Origin: Alphaproteobacteria bacterium
GTDB taxonomy: Bacteria; Pseudomonadota; Alphaproteobacteria; Rhizobiales; Hyphomicrobiaceae
NCBI GenBank assembly: GCA_024279745.1
Contig: JAJRRE010000232.1
Location: 1 to 13,619, forward strand
Reading direction: 5' to 3'
Length of the DNA stretch: 13,619 nt
Shown: in pieces, positions 6,841 to 12,739 of the stretch
How positions within the stretch are numbered: the first letter of the stretch is position 1
Layout: each line of letters begins with the position of its first letter
Notes under the pieces: generated by a model
The model's input: the letters and a program-made list of their open reading frames with translations, nothing else
Told to the model about the DNA's origin: nothing
The model's database searches: none
Made by a program: the position numbers and the translations under genes

Positions 6841-7197
6841 CTACCGAGCAACATCAAATTCAATGCCTTGTGAATTGCGATACCTTGTGCCGCCCAGATA
6901 TTCAAATGTAACGCAGGTCTTGCCGCGCTTGGGCCCACTCGTCAATGTCATGCACAGCCCGTCGCCCTGATAGGCCCAAGTCCCCGCGCCCGACATCAGC
7001 GGAAATTTCATCGTAACAGTTCCATTGCTGTTATAGAAGATGCGCACTGACAAGCCCATTCGCCTGGCGTTCAGGGTTTTGCCGATGATTTGCTGTGCAA
7101 TCTGCTCCTTGGTCAAGGTGTCAGTAGATGCAGACAACGCTGGCATGGCGTTTGAGAAGAGCGCAATTACTACAAGCAAAGTTCGAATTGAAGACAT
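6841..7197 (-). CDS. Small secreted protein of unknown function
   Basis: I do not recognise the family. The predicted product is 118 residues. A signal peptide is clear: MSSIRTLL, a hydrophobic core, and cutting near MPALSA-S. The mature part begins with a helix-like segment (DTLTKEQIAQQIIGKTLNARR), followed by alternating beta-type strands (SVRIFYNSNGTVTM, GAGTWAYQGDGLCMTL, GKTCVTFEYLGGTRYRN). Two cysteines, in GLCM and KTCV, could form a disulfide. The layout resembles small periplasmic beta-sandwich or DUF995-like proteins, but this is only a shape argument. ATG 7197 is preferred over the in-frame ATG at 7215 because AAAGG lies nine bases before it and nothing suitable precedes the longer start. 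It lies just upstream of the TetR gene. Confidence 0.7.
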   Translation of the reverse strand: MSSIRTLLVVIALFSNAMPALSASTDTLTKEQIAQQIIGKTLNARRMGLSVRIFYNSNGTVTMKFPLMSGAGTWAYQGDGLCMTLTSGPKRGKTCVTFEYLGGTRYRNSQGIEFDVAR

Positions 7198-7356
7198 GAG
7201 TTGTTGCCTTTCCATTATGTTTGGATTTTAAAAATTTAGTTTGACCGCGCAAAAGCCGGTTGATGGTCCTTGCTGCACGATTGGCTGGCTTAAGCTCCAG
7301 CTCGCTACGGGATCAAACTCAAGTACGCAGGTCTACGTTATGACAGTCACAGCGGC

Positions 7357-7788
7357 TCAACCTGTTTGACCGGCGAGGTCTTTATTCCAGGCGGCGCGCG
7401 CATAGGCGGCTATGGTGATCCAGACCGCACTGCGCAGGACCATAGCTGCAACCGTGCGCATTTCATAAGCGCCGCCCTGCCAGATGTGAAAAGCGAAGGC
7501 CGCTGACACCAGGAGGGTCGATAGCGCAATTAGAACCGTCAATGCGGCGGCCCATTGGCGCCAGATAAAAAGGCCGATCCCGGCAAGGATATAAGCAAAG
7601 CCGGCGCCGAAGTTGAACCACAGCACGAACGGCACATAATTGCCGGCATCGAGTCGCGCCTGGTCCGGCCCAAACAATACCGAACCGCCGGAGATCAACG
7701 TCATAACGCCGAACACGATTGCAAAAATCGCAAACCAACGGGCAAGACGCGGTCTCGTTGCAGCGCTATAAGATCCTGCCTGTGTCAT
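7357..7788 (-). CDS. Four-helix integral membrane protein, function unknown
   Basis: A 143-residue hydrophobic protein with four predicted membrane helices, at about residues 17-38, 50-72, 77-100 and 108-132, and short charged ends. Trp and aromatic residues mark the helix borders (WFNFGAGFAY, FIWRQWAA, FHIWQGGAYE). No catalytic motif is seen, and I cannot name a family. ATG 7788 is chosen because AGGAAAGGG lies directly before it; the frame also stays open to a TTG at 7821. A nine-codon reading frame (ATG 7817 to TAA) ends by overlapping this start as ATGTAATG, so coupled start-stop translation is possible. It lies between the secreted protein and the cytochrome c' gene on the same strand. 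Confidence 0.7.
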   Translation of the reverse strand: MTQAGSYSAATRPRLARWFAIFAIVFGVMTLISGGSVLFGPDQARLDAGNYVPFVLWFNFGAGFAYILAGIGLFIWRQWAAALTVLIALSTLLVSAAFAFHIWQGGAYEMRTVAAMVLRSAVWITIAAYARAAWNKDLAGQTG

Positions 7789-7876
7789 TACATACCCTTT
7801 CCTGTTGGTCGGTTCATTCAAGGACCACCTTGCTACTTAACTCCCCCGTCAAATAAACTCATCGACTTGAATAGCC

Positions 7877-7908
7877 CCAGTGCCGCCAGCCTTGGCGTGC
7901 AGCACTGG
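7877..7908 (-). terminator. Strong hairpin after the cytochrome c' gene
   Basis: CCAGTGC and GCACTGG (7 bp) enclose CGCCA-gcct-TGGCG (5 bp), giving a 12-pair two-part stem. It starts 16 bases past the cytochrome c' stop. The minus-strand transcript has no U-tract after the stem, so it may be a weak or Rho-assisted terminator, or an mRNA 3' end stabiliser. Confidence 0.55.
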
Positions 7909-7923
7909 ATCCTCTGGCAAGCT

Positions 7924-8391
7924 TTATTTGGAGCCTTCAAGCTCGAAGCGATAGCTCGCATGACAGGTGGTGCAATTGCTCATCAGATCGCCAATTTTGG
8001 TCAACAGCAATTTTTTGTCGCCAAGCTCCTGGGCTTCACTGGCGATCTCGTCGAACGCGTTATGAGTCACCATACCAAGCTTGCGAAATTCCATTGGTAG
8101 TTTCTTCATCAATGGCGCCGGAACGGCTTTGGCCGCCTTCATACCCGACATGGAGGCGCTGGCGGTAATCGCTTTCATGTCACCTTCTGCAAGACCTGTG
8201 GTCATGGCTTGCAGGCTTTCGAGGAAGCTGCGCATTTCGCCAAGCACGGCAGCGCGCTCAGGCGCCGACAGATAAATCGGTGTGCGCGCATCGTCGGCGG
8301 CAACGGCTTTACCGCCAGACGCCCATAAAGATACGCTTGCGAAACCGGCGATGAGCGCCGCGACAGTCAGTTTTGTAATTAAAGTTTTCAC
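7924..8391 (-). CDS. Class II cytochrome c (c'/c556-like)
   Basis: A 155-residue periplasmic cytochrome c. A signal peptide covers about residues 1-32 (KTLITKL, hydrophobic core, AVAA-DDA). The single haem motif CTTCH is close to the C-terminus (residues 142-146, SNCTTCHASYRFELEG), as in the four-helix-bundle class II cytochromes c' and c556. A further family feature is PMEFRKLGMVTHNAFDEIA in the middle of the protein. Cytochromes c' bind NO or CO at a five-coordinate haem, while c556 types have a Met ligand; several Met residues are available, so the ligation cannot be decided by eye. The start is GTG at 8389-8391 with AGGGAA upstream. It reads away from the PKS operon, and a perfect inverted repeat lies about 240 bases upstream. 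Confidence 0.85.
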   Translation of the reverse strand: MKTLITKLTVAALIAGFASVSLWASGGKAVAADDARTPIYLSAPERAAVLGEMRSFLESLQAMTTGLAEGDMKAITASASMSGMKAAKAVPAPLMKKLPMEFRKLGMVTHNAFDEIASEAQELGDKKLLLTKIGDLMSNCTTCHASYRFELEGSK

Positions 8392-8627
8392 TCTGTTTAT
8401 TTCCCTGTTTTAGATCGTTATCAGCCTTCTTGGCCGATCTGTTTAATTTGTTCCCGGCTATGAGCCGCTGCGTTCCTTCAGCTATATTTGAGGGCAATGC
8501 TTTATTGATTGCATCGCGAGATCACACAGCGGCCGCATATTTTGCACCAGTGACCCGCACGTTGATCCGTGACAGCCAGGCATGTTCAAGCCTCATCTCA
8601 GTTGGCTGGATTGGACACAGCCGGCCG

Positions 8628-8655
8628 CATAGTTAGTAATTAATCACTAACTATG
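8628..8655. promoter_or_regulatory. Perfect 10-bp inverted repeat, candidate operator of TetR or similar type
   Basis: CATAGTTAGT and ACTAACTATG flank an 8-base AT-rich spacer (AATTAATC). The 28-bp site is far more symmetric than its surroundings and sits between the divergent cytochrome c' gene and the polyketide operon. AT-rich words such as TATGAA at its right edge could be promoter elements. Which gene it controls, and which protein binds it, are unknown; the TetR protein at 6206-6811 is the nearest candidate in the window. Confidence 0.6.
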
Positions 8656-9148
8656 AAAAGTCAAGTCAGGAAATTTGGCTGGATTTTCCATATCGACATC
8701 ATGACAATTCCTGCGACGCCGCGTCGGCTGCGACGCCACATCAGCGTATCCACGCATCCCTGCGATGAGACCTTGCTCGGCACCGGGAGACTGCAATGCC
8801 ACAGCACAACACTGGTACATCAACCCCGCTCAAACGTTAGCAAAACCAGTTAATCCATTGACCAAACTTGAGCCAGCAGAGTCTGTCGGGCTCGGCGAAA
8901 TGCTGCCCGTTTTCCAAAGAAAGAAGTTCAACAAATTTGACACGGTTGACTGCCGTTCTTTTGCGGGCCAAGCAGGGCTCCCGCGCAACCTCGATTGGGC
9001 CGATCACAAAAGCTTGCACTGGCAGTGCCGCCATTACACCTCCCTTGAGTGCGCCTACTCTGTGAAGGGACCAGGCCTTGCGCGCTGCCGACCATGAAAC
9101 TTTGCGCGCGGCTTATTCGTATCTCTTTCATGCGCCCGGCCAAATCCA

Positions 9149-9221
9149 CAGTAGCCGTCGCAGTAACTGTCGAGAAACCGTCGAGCAACTGTTGCCGTAA
9201 CCGTAGCCGTAGCCGCAATCG
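9149..9221. repeat. Degenerate hexanucleotide (GTAGCC/GTCGAG-like) repeat tract
   Basis: The stretch contains imperfect repeats: CAGTAGCCGTCGCAGTAACT, then GTCGAGAAACCGTCGAGC, then GTTGCCGTAACCGTAGCC GTAGCC. It looks like a decayed microsatellite in non-coding DNA just before the methyltransferase gene. Confidence 0.55.
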
Positions 9222-9273
9222 CCTTACAGGCTTGCCCGCCTGACAGGCCCACACATCGTTACCGTTAAAACCA

Positions 9274-10050
9274 ATGGGACTTTCACTGATGTCGTTCATT
9301 CGAGTATTTCCACCAGACTTGCGCCAGCGGTATCGCCAGGGCGAAGTGATGGACGATCCGCATATTGCACCTGAGCGGTTCACGGGCGCCTTGAACGGAC
9401 TGCGGCGGGTAAACATTGCCACCGCCACAACGCGGCTGTTATGGCCAGGCATCGCAGCAGCAGCACAAATGAAAGCACGCAAACATCCAGGCCGCCCCTT
9501 GCGCGTGCTTGATGTCGGCTCGGGCGGCGGCGATGTTGCCGTGAGCTTATGGCACCGTGCGCGGCGCGCTGGAATAGACGTTGAAATTGCCGGCTGCGAT
9601 ATCAGCCCGCTGGCACTGAGTTATGCCGCCGATCACGCCGCGCGCGCAAAAGCCGATGTTACATTCTTCTCCCATGATGTGCTCGCCCACCCTCTGCCGA
9701 GCGACTATGACGTGATCATGTGCACGCTGTTTCTGCATCATTTGCCCAAAGCCGCCGCCGTCAGCTTTCTCGCCAATGCGATGCGGCAGACACGCGACCG
9801 CGTCATAATTCAAGATCTCGTGCGCAGCCCGCTCGGCTATCTGACGGCCTATTGGGGCGTGCGATTATTGGCGTGCAACGATGTGTGCCGGATTGATGGC
9901 CCGCGCTCCGTTGAAGCGGCATTCACGCCGATTGAAGCCGATGAGCTGATGAGCGCAGCCGCACGCCAGGCGGACATCCCAGGGCGTTATGATATCGCCA
10001 AACGCTTTCCGTTTCGCATGATGATGAACTGGGAGCGGCAAAATGATTGA
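9274..10050 (+). CDS. Class I SAM-dependent methyltransferase of a type III PKS operon
   Basis: A 258-residue methyltransferase that probably methylates the polyketide lipid made by the downstream synthase. SAM-binding motif I is VLDVGSGGGDVA at about 78-89, followed by an acidic post-I strand (VEIAGCDISPLAL, 104-115) and a motif II-like strand DVIMCTLFLHHL near 149-160. This layout is UbiE-like. The N-terminal block EVMDDPHIAPERFTGALNGLRRVN is the lead-in I associate with methyltransferases next to type III PKS and FAD oxidoreductase genes. The start is uncertain: ATG 9274 lacks a ribosome binding site, ATG 9289 has GGGA at a useful distance, and ATG 9349 would cut the conserved lead-in. It overlaps the next gene by eight bases (ATGATTGA), so translation is probably coupled. 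C- versus O-methylation cannot be decided. Confidence 0.88.
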   Translation: MGLSLMSFIRVFPPDLRQRYRQGEVMDDPHIAPERFTGALNGLRRVNIATATTRLLWPGIAAAAQMKARKHPGRPLRVLDVGSGGGDVAVSLWHRARRAGIDVEIAGCDISPLALSYAADHAARAKADVTFFSHDVLAHPLPSDYDVIMCTLFLHHLPKAAAVSFLANAMRQTRDRVIIQDLVRSPLGYLTAYWGVRLLACNDVCRIDGPRSVEAAFTPIEADELMSAAARQADIPGRYDIAKRFPFRMMMNWERQND

Positions 10051-11218
10051 ACCTGCTCAAGACCGGCAAGCTTTACCGCAGCCACGCCTATATGATGTTG
10101 TTATACTCGGCGCCGGGCCAACTGGGGCAATTGCCGCCGCAGGTTTGGCGCGCAAGGGGCGTGATGTGTTGCTGCTAGAACGTGCGCGCTTTCCTCGCTA
10201 CAAAGTGTGCGGTGGCTGCCTGAATGGGCGCGCTATCACTGAGTTATCCCGGATGGGCCTGGGCGAACTTCCTGCCCGACTAGGCGCGTTGCCGCTCGAA
10301 CAATTGACCCTGCATTGCGCAAAGCGGTCGATAACTCTGCCCCTGCCCGGCGGCATGGCGATCTCGCGCAACGCCCTCGATCAGGCATTGGCCTATGCCG
10401 CGCGCGAGTGCGGCGCGCAATTGGTTGAGGGCATTACGGCGAAACCTTGCAAAAAAACCACTGGCGGCTGGAGCGTCGGCGTCTCCAATGGCGATGAGCA
10501 CGGCACCGTCCATGCCCGCGCTTTGCTTATCGCGACAGGTCTGGGGGCCAAGCCATTATCCGATTTTGGCGAACCGGGACGATTGTCGATCTGGTCCGGC
10601 TCGCGGATTGGTGGCGGCACACTATTAACCGGCAATGCTGCAACCCCAATCAGATCCGATCCCGGCGTCGTAGATATGTGTGTCAGTGCGGGCGGCTATG
10701 TCGGCATGGCGCGCCTTGAAGATAACCGCATAGCACTTGCCGCATCTTTGGATGCAAATTTCATTAAAGAGAACGGCGGCCTTGCCTGGGCAGCTGCTTC
10801 GATCCTGCGCGCTAATGGCCACGATTTACCGGCGGGCTTTCACGGCGCCCGTTGGCGCGGCACAGCGCAACTAACCCGGCAAATCAACCCCGCTGGCGGT
10901 CGGCGCTTTATTATCGCCGGCGATGCAGCTGGCTATGTTGAGCCGTTCACGGGAGAGGGTCTCGCCTGGGCCATCAGCTCGGGCGCCAAAGCAGCTGACA
11001 TCATTCACGCTGGCATCGACGATTGGCCGCAAGTCTTATCCAGCCAATGGCTGCTTTGGCATCGGCGCAATATCGGCGCTGCGCAGGCCCGCTGCCGCCC
11101 TATCGTAAAAGCCCTGCGCCACAACTGGGCCGTCAGTATCGGCACAGCTTCACTCGCCTTAATGCCGCAGCTTGCCGCGCCGCTCATTCGCGCTCTCAAT
11201 GCCCCGGCCTCATCATGA
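10043..11218 (+). CDS. FAD-dependent oxidoreductase of a type III PKS operon
   Basis: A 391-residue flavoprotein of the geranylgeranyl reductase/aromatic hydroxylase superfamily. The dinucleotide loop DVVILGAGPTG is at 18-28, with Glu46 as the expected ribose-binding acid. PRYKVCGGCLNG (51-62) is the signature of the reductase/halogenase branch, and GDAAGYVEPFTGEGLAWAI (about 293-311) is the second FAD site. It probably oxidises or hydroxylates the aromatic polyketide, as the flavoprotein SrsC does in the srsABC phenolic lipid operon of Streptomyces griseus; a role in reducing an acyl chain or pyrone is the alternative. The ATG overlaps the methyltransferase stop, with GGGAGC before it. Its TGA overlaps a following ATG as ATGA at 11215-11218. 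Confidence 0.9.
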   Translation: MIEPAQDRQALPQPRLYDVVILGAGPTGAIAAAGLARKGRDVLLLERARFPRYKVCGGCLNGRAITELSRMGLGELPARLGALPLEQLTLHCAKRSITLPLPGGMAISRNALDQALAYAARECGAQLVEGITAKPCKKTTGGWSVGVSNGDEHGTVHARALLIATGLGAKPLSDFGEPGRLSIWSGSRIGGGTLLTGNAATPIRSDPGVVDMCVSAGGYVGMARLEDNRIALAASLDANFIKENGGLAWAAASILRANGHDLPAGFHGARWRGTAQLTRQINPAGGRRFIIAGDAAGYVEPFTGEGLAWAISSGAKAADIIHAGIDDWPQVLSSQWLLWHRRNIGAAQARCRPIVKALRHNWAVSIGTASLALMPQLAAPLIRALNAPASS

Positions 11219-11349
11219 TCATACTTCCCATTCTGATCACCACCATCATGGTCATTGTCATCAAGGACAAAGCCGTAATCGTGATCTCCATCAGCTGCAC
11301 CTCGTGCCAGTCATGCGCCGTCCTTACAGGAGAGAAAACTTGGCCTTAA
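11215..11349 (+). CDS. Possible 44-residue coupled small ORF with a CxxCxxC motif
   Basis: This ORF begins in the ATGA overlap with the FAD gene stop and ends 10 bases inside the PKS gene. The product starts with a hydrophobic stretch (MIILPILITTIMVIVIKD), continues KAVIVISIS and ends with CTSCQSC and GEKTWP. Start-stop overlaps at both ends are what a small translated linker in an operon would show. Against it, the DNA is a biased CAT/ATC-rich stretch that gives hydrophobic residues in this frame and histidines in another, so the pattern may be chance. I do not recognise the product. Confidence 0.3.
   Translation: MIILPILITTIMVIVIKDKAVIVISISCTSCQSCAVLTGEKTWP
11328..11342 (+). promoter_or_regulatory. 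Ribosome binding site and TTG start of the PKS gene
   Basis: AGGAG at 11328-11332, a 7-base spacer, then TTG at 11340-11342. This is the best ribosome binding site near the 5' end of the synthase and places the start directly before LALTLTGFGSAVPEQYA, where type III synthases normally begin. It decides against the in-frame ATGs at 11172 and 11202, which would add a His-rich leader and overlap the FAD gene. Confidence 0.75.
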
Positions 11350-12530
11350 CCCTTACCGGATTCGGATCGGCAGTTCCTGAACAATATGCAACTGCGCAGG
11401 AAGCCCTTTTTGTCGCGCAGCATGTGATGCGGGCGCCGCGATCACAGCATCGAAAAATCGCCGCCCTGTATCGCGGCTCGCGCGTTGCCAAACGCCATTG
11501 CTGTTTTTTAAAGCCGCGCGATCAGTGGCGCGAGGGACCCGAGTTCGACCTTTTGTCCGCGCCAAAGTTCGATGGCGACCGAGGACCGACAACGGCCGAG
11601 CGCGCGAAAGTGTTCGAAGACCAGGCATTTCCGCTGGCCCTGCTGGCCTCGCGCAGAGCCCTGGCCGCAAGCGGTATCGACCCGCGCGATATCACGCATC
11701 TGGTAACCGTAACCTGCACCGGCTTTTACGCACCGGGCATCGACATTAAACTGATGAGCGCGCTTGATCTGCCGGCAACCACCCAGCGGGCGCAGATCGG
11801 TTTCATGGGCTGTCAGGGCACGATAAACGGATTACGCACGGCCAACGGGTTTGCTCATGCCGATCCCAATGCGCGCATACTTCTTTGCTCCGTCGAGCTG
11901 TGCACTTTGCATTATCACTATGGTCATGAGCTGAAGAATTCCATGGCCAATGCCCTGTTCGCCGATGGCGCTGCCGCAGCCGTTGGACATAGCAGCGGCG
12001 GTAACGACCGCAGCGGGCGCAGCGGCGCCAGCGGCCGCAACGACGGCAACGACGGCGGCAGCGACGGCGGCAGTACCGACGATGGCGATGCCATCGTTTC
12101 AAGCTCAGGCTGGACCATTGCAAGCACCAGCTCTTATCTGGTGCCGGATAGTCAGGACGCGATGAGCTGGCATATCCGCGATCATGGTTTTATCATGGGG
12201 CTGAGCCCCGTCGTCCCGCGCCTGGTCAAAGCTAATCTGGCGGAATGGATTACACCCTGGCTGGCGCAAAATGATCTCAGGATCGACGACATCGAAAGCT
12301 GGGCCGTGCATCCGGGCGGCCCGAGTATTTTAAGCGCTGCCGGGCAGGCGTTGGTATTGCCCGAAGATGCTCTGGATGTCTCGTGGGATGTGCTGAAGAA
12401 TTTTGGCAATATGTCGTCAGCCACGATCTTGTTTATTCTTGAACGGCTGCGCCAAGCCAAGGCGCCAATGCCCTGCGTGGTGATGGCATTTGGCCCCGGC
12501 CTGATGTGCGAGGCGGTGTTGTTGCGCTAA
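11340..12530 (+). CDS. Type III polyketide synthase (chalcone/stilbene synthase-like)
   Basis: A 396-residue homodimer-forming synthase from the TTG start. It condenses an acyl starter, probably a fatty acyl thioester, with malonyl-CoA to alkylresorcinol or alkylpyrone products. The catalytic triad is complete: Cys158 in GFMGCQGTING, His324 in WAVHPGGPSIL, and Asn357 in FGNMSSATILFIL. The His-Asn spacing of 33 equals that of plant chalcone synthase, and GFIMGLSPVVP and FGPGLMCEAVLL are further family motifs. Cys to His is about 27 residues longer than in chalcone synthase because of a Gly/Asn/Asp/Ser-rich insertion at residues 217-250, after ALFADGAAAAVG. It is the last gene of the operon with the methyltransferase and FAD oxidoreductase, the same functional set as srsABC. 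A hairpin overlaps its stop codon. Starter and chain length cannot be read from the sequence. Confidence 0.93.
   Translation: MALTLTGFGSAVPEQYATAQEALFVAQHVMRAPRSQHRKIAALYRGSRVAKRHCCFLKPRDQWREGPEFDLLSAPKFDGDRGPTTAERAKVFEDQAFPLALLASRRALAASGIDPRDITHLVTVTCTGFYAPGIDIKLMSALDLPATTQRAQIGFMGCQGTINGLRTANGFAHADPNARILLCSVELCTLHYHYGHELKNSMANALFADGAAAAVGHSSGGNDRSGRSGASGRNDGNDGGSDGGSTDDGDAIVSSSGWTIASTSSYLVPDSQDAMSWHIRDHGFIMGLSPVVPRLVKANLAEWITPWLAQNDLRIDDIESWAVHPGGPSILSAAGQALVLPEDALDVSWDVLKNFGNMSSATILFILERLRQAKAPMPCVVMAFGPGLMCEAVLLR
11988..12089 (+). repeat. Low-complexity insertion in the PKS gene
   Basis: This stretch is made of imperfect AGCGGC, AACGAC and GACGGC units and encodes residues 217-250 (HSSGGNDRSGRSGASGRN, then DGNDGGSDGGSTDDGD). 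It lies where other type III synthases have a short surface loop between the FADGAAA strand and the segment SSSGWTIASTSSYLVPDS. The frame is kept, and the conserved sequence resumes directly afterwards. Confidence 0.8.
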
Positions 12531-12549
12531 GGGCTAGCCCTCTAGCCCT
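12530..12549 (+). terminator. Hairpin overlapping the PKS stop codon
   Basis: AGGGCTAG-ccct-CTAGCCCT is a perfect 8-bp stem with a 4-base loop that begins at the last base of the TAA. No U-tract follows, so it may mark a weak terminator or an mRNA 3' structure instead of a classical one. Confidence 0.45.
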
Positions 12550-12568
12550 GTGGCGCTGCGTTCTGCCC

Positions 12569-12595
12569 CTGCTGCCTCTGCTGCCTCTGCTGCCC
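12569..12595. repeat. 9-bp tandem repeat, three copies
   Basis: CTGCTGCCT occurs twice, followed by CTGCTGCCC, in the 209-base gap between the convergent PKS and sqr genes. It is non-coding and similar in style to the other short GC-rich repeats of the window. Confidence 0.75.
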
Positions 12596-12666
12596 CTGCG
12601 AGCTGACCATCTGGCGGCTCTTTAATTCTGACGTCGTTGCCAGCTCTATAGTCACACGCCAACCAG

Positions 12667-12702
12667 AAAAAAGGGCGGGCCTGTGGTGTCCACAACCCGC
12701 CC
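12667..12702 (-). terminator. Rho-independent terminator of sqr
   Basis: GGGCGGG (12673-12679) pairs with CCCGCCC (12696-12702), and TGTGG with CCACA lies inside around a three-base loop. On the minus strand the stem is followed at once by six U (plus-strand A6, 12667-12672). It lies 38 bases after the sqr stop. The stem may also halt plus-strand transcripts from the PKS operon, but no U-tract serves that direction. Confidence 0.85.
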
Positions 12703-12739
12703 CGGCAATTATTAATCCTGTCCAAACAGCGATGCCCGG

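Larger units (their letters stand above)
8392..9273. other. Long intergenic region between cytochrome c' and the polyketide operon
   Basis: 882 bases between divergent genes without a convincing gene. Frames at 8430-8636, 8653-8853 and 8765-9097 (plus) and 8928-9482 (minus) have no recognisable domain; the last owes its openness to overlap with the methyltransferase and to repeat DNA. Recognisable content is the inverted repeat at 8628-8655 and the degenerate GTAGCC-type repeat at about 9149-9221. Promoters for both directions must lie here. An unrecognised small RNA or decayed gene cannot be excluded. Confidence 0.55.

Noticed and set aside
8765..9097. 110-codon plus-strand frame in the 8.4-9.3 kb gap
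   Set aside because: Mixed composition with no hydrophobic core pattern, no motif and no ribosome binding site; I could not support it as a gene.
8928..9482. 184-codon minus-strand open frame with an Arg/Leu repeat (RLRLRLRLR)
   Set aside because: It overlaps the methyltransferase start on the other strand, has no recognisable domain or ribosome binding site, and its Arg/Leu stretch merely translates the degenerate repeat.
11172..11339. Longer N-terminus for the PKS from ATG 11172
   Set aside because: No ribosome binding site, overlap with the FAD gene, and an atypical His-rich leader; the TTG at 11340 with AGGAG fits the family start better.
11803..12123. Arg/Cys-rich minus-strand frame (RRRCRRRCRR)
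   Set aside because: It is antisense to the repeat insertion of the PKS gene; the unusual composition comes from the repeat DNA.
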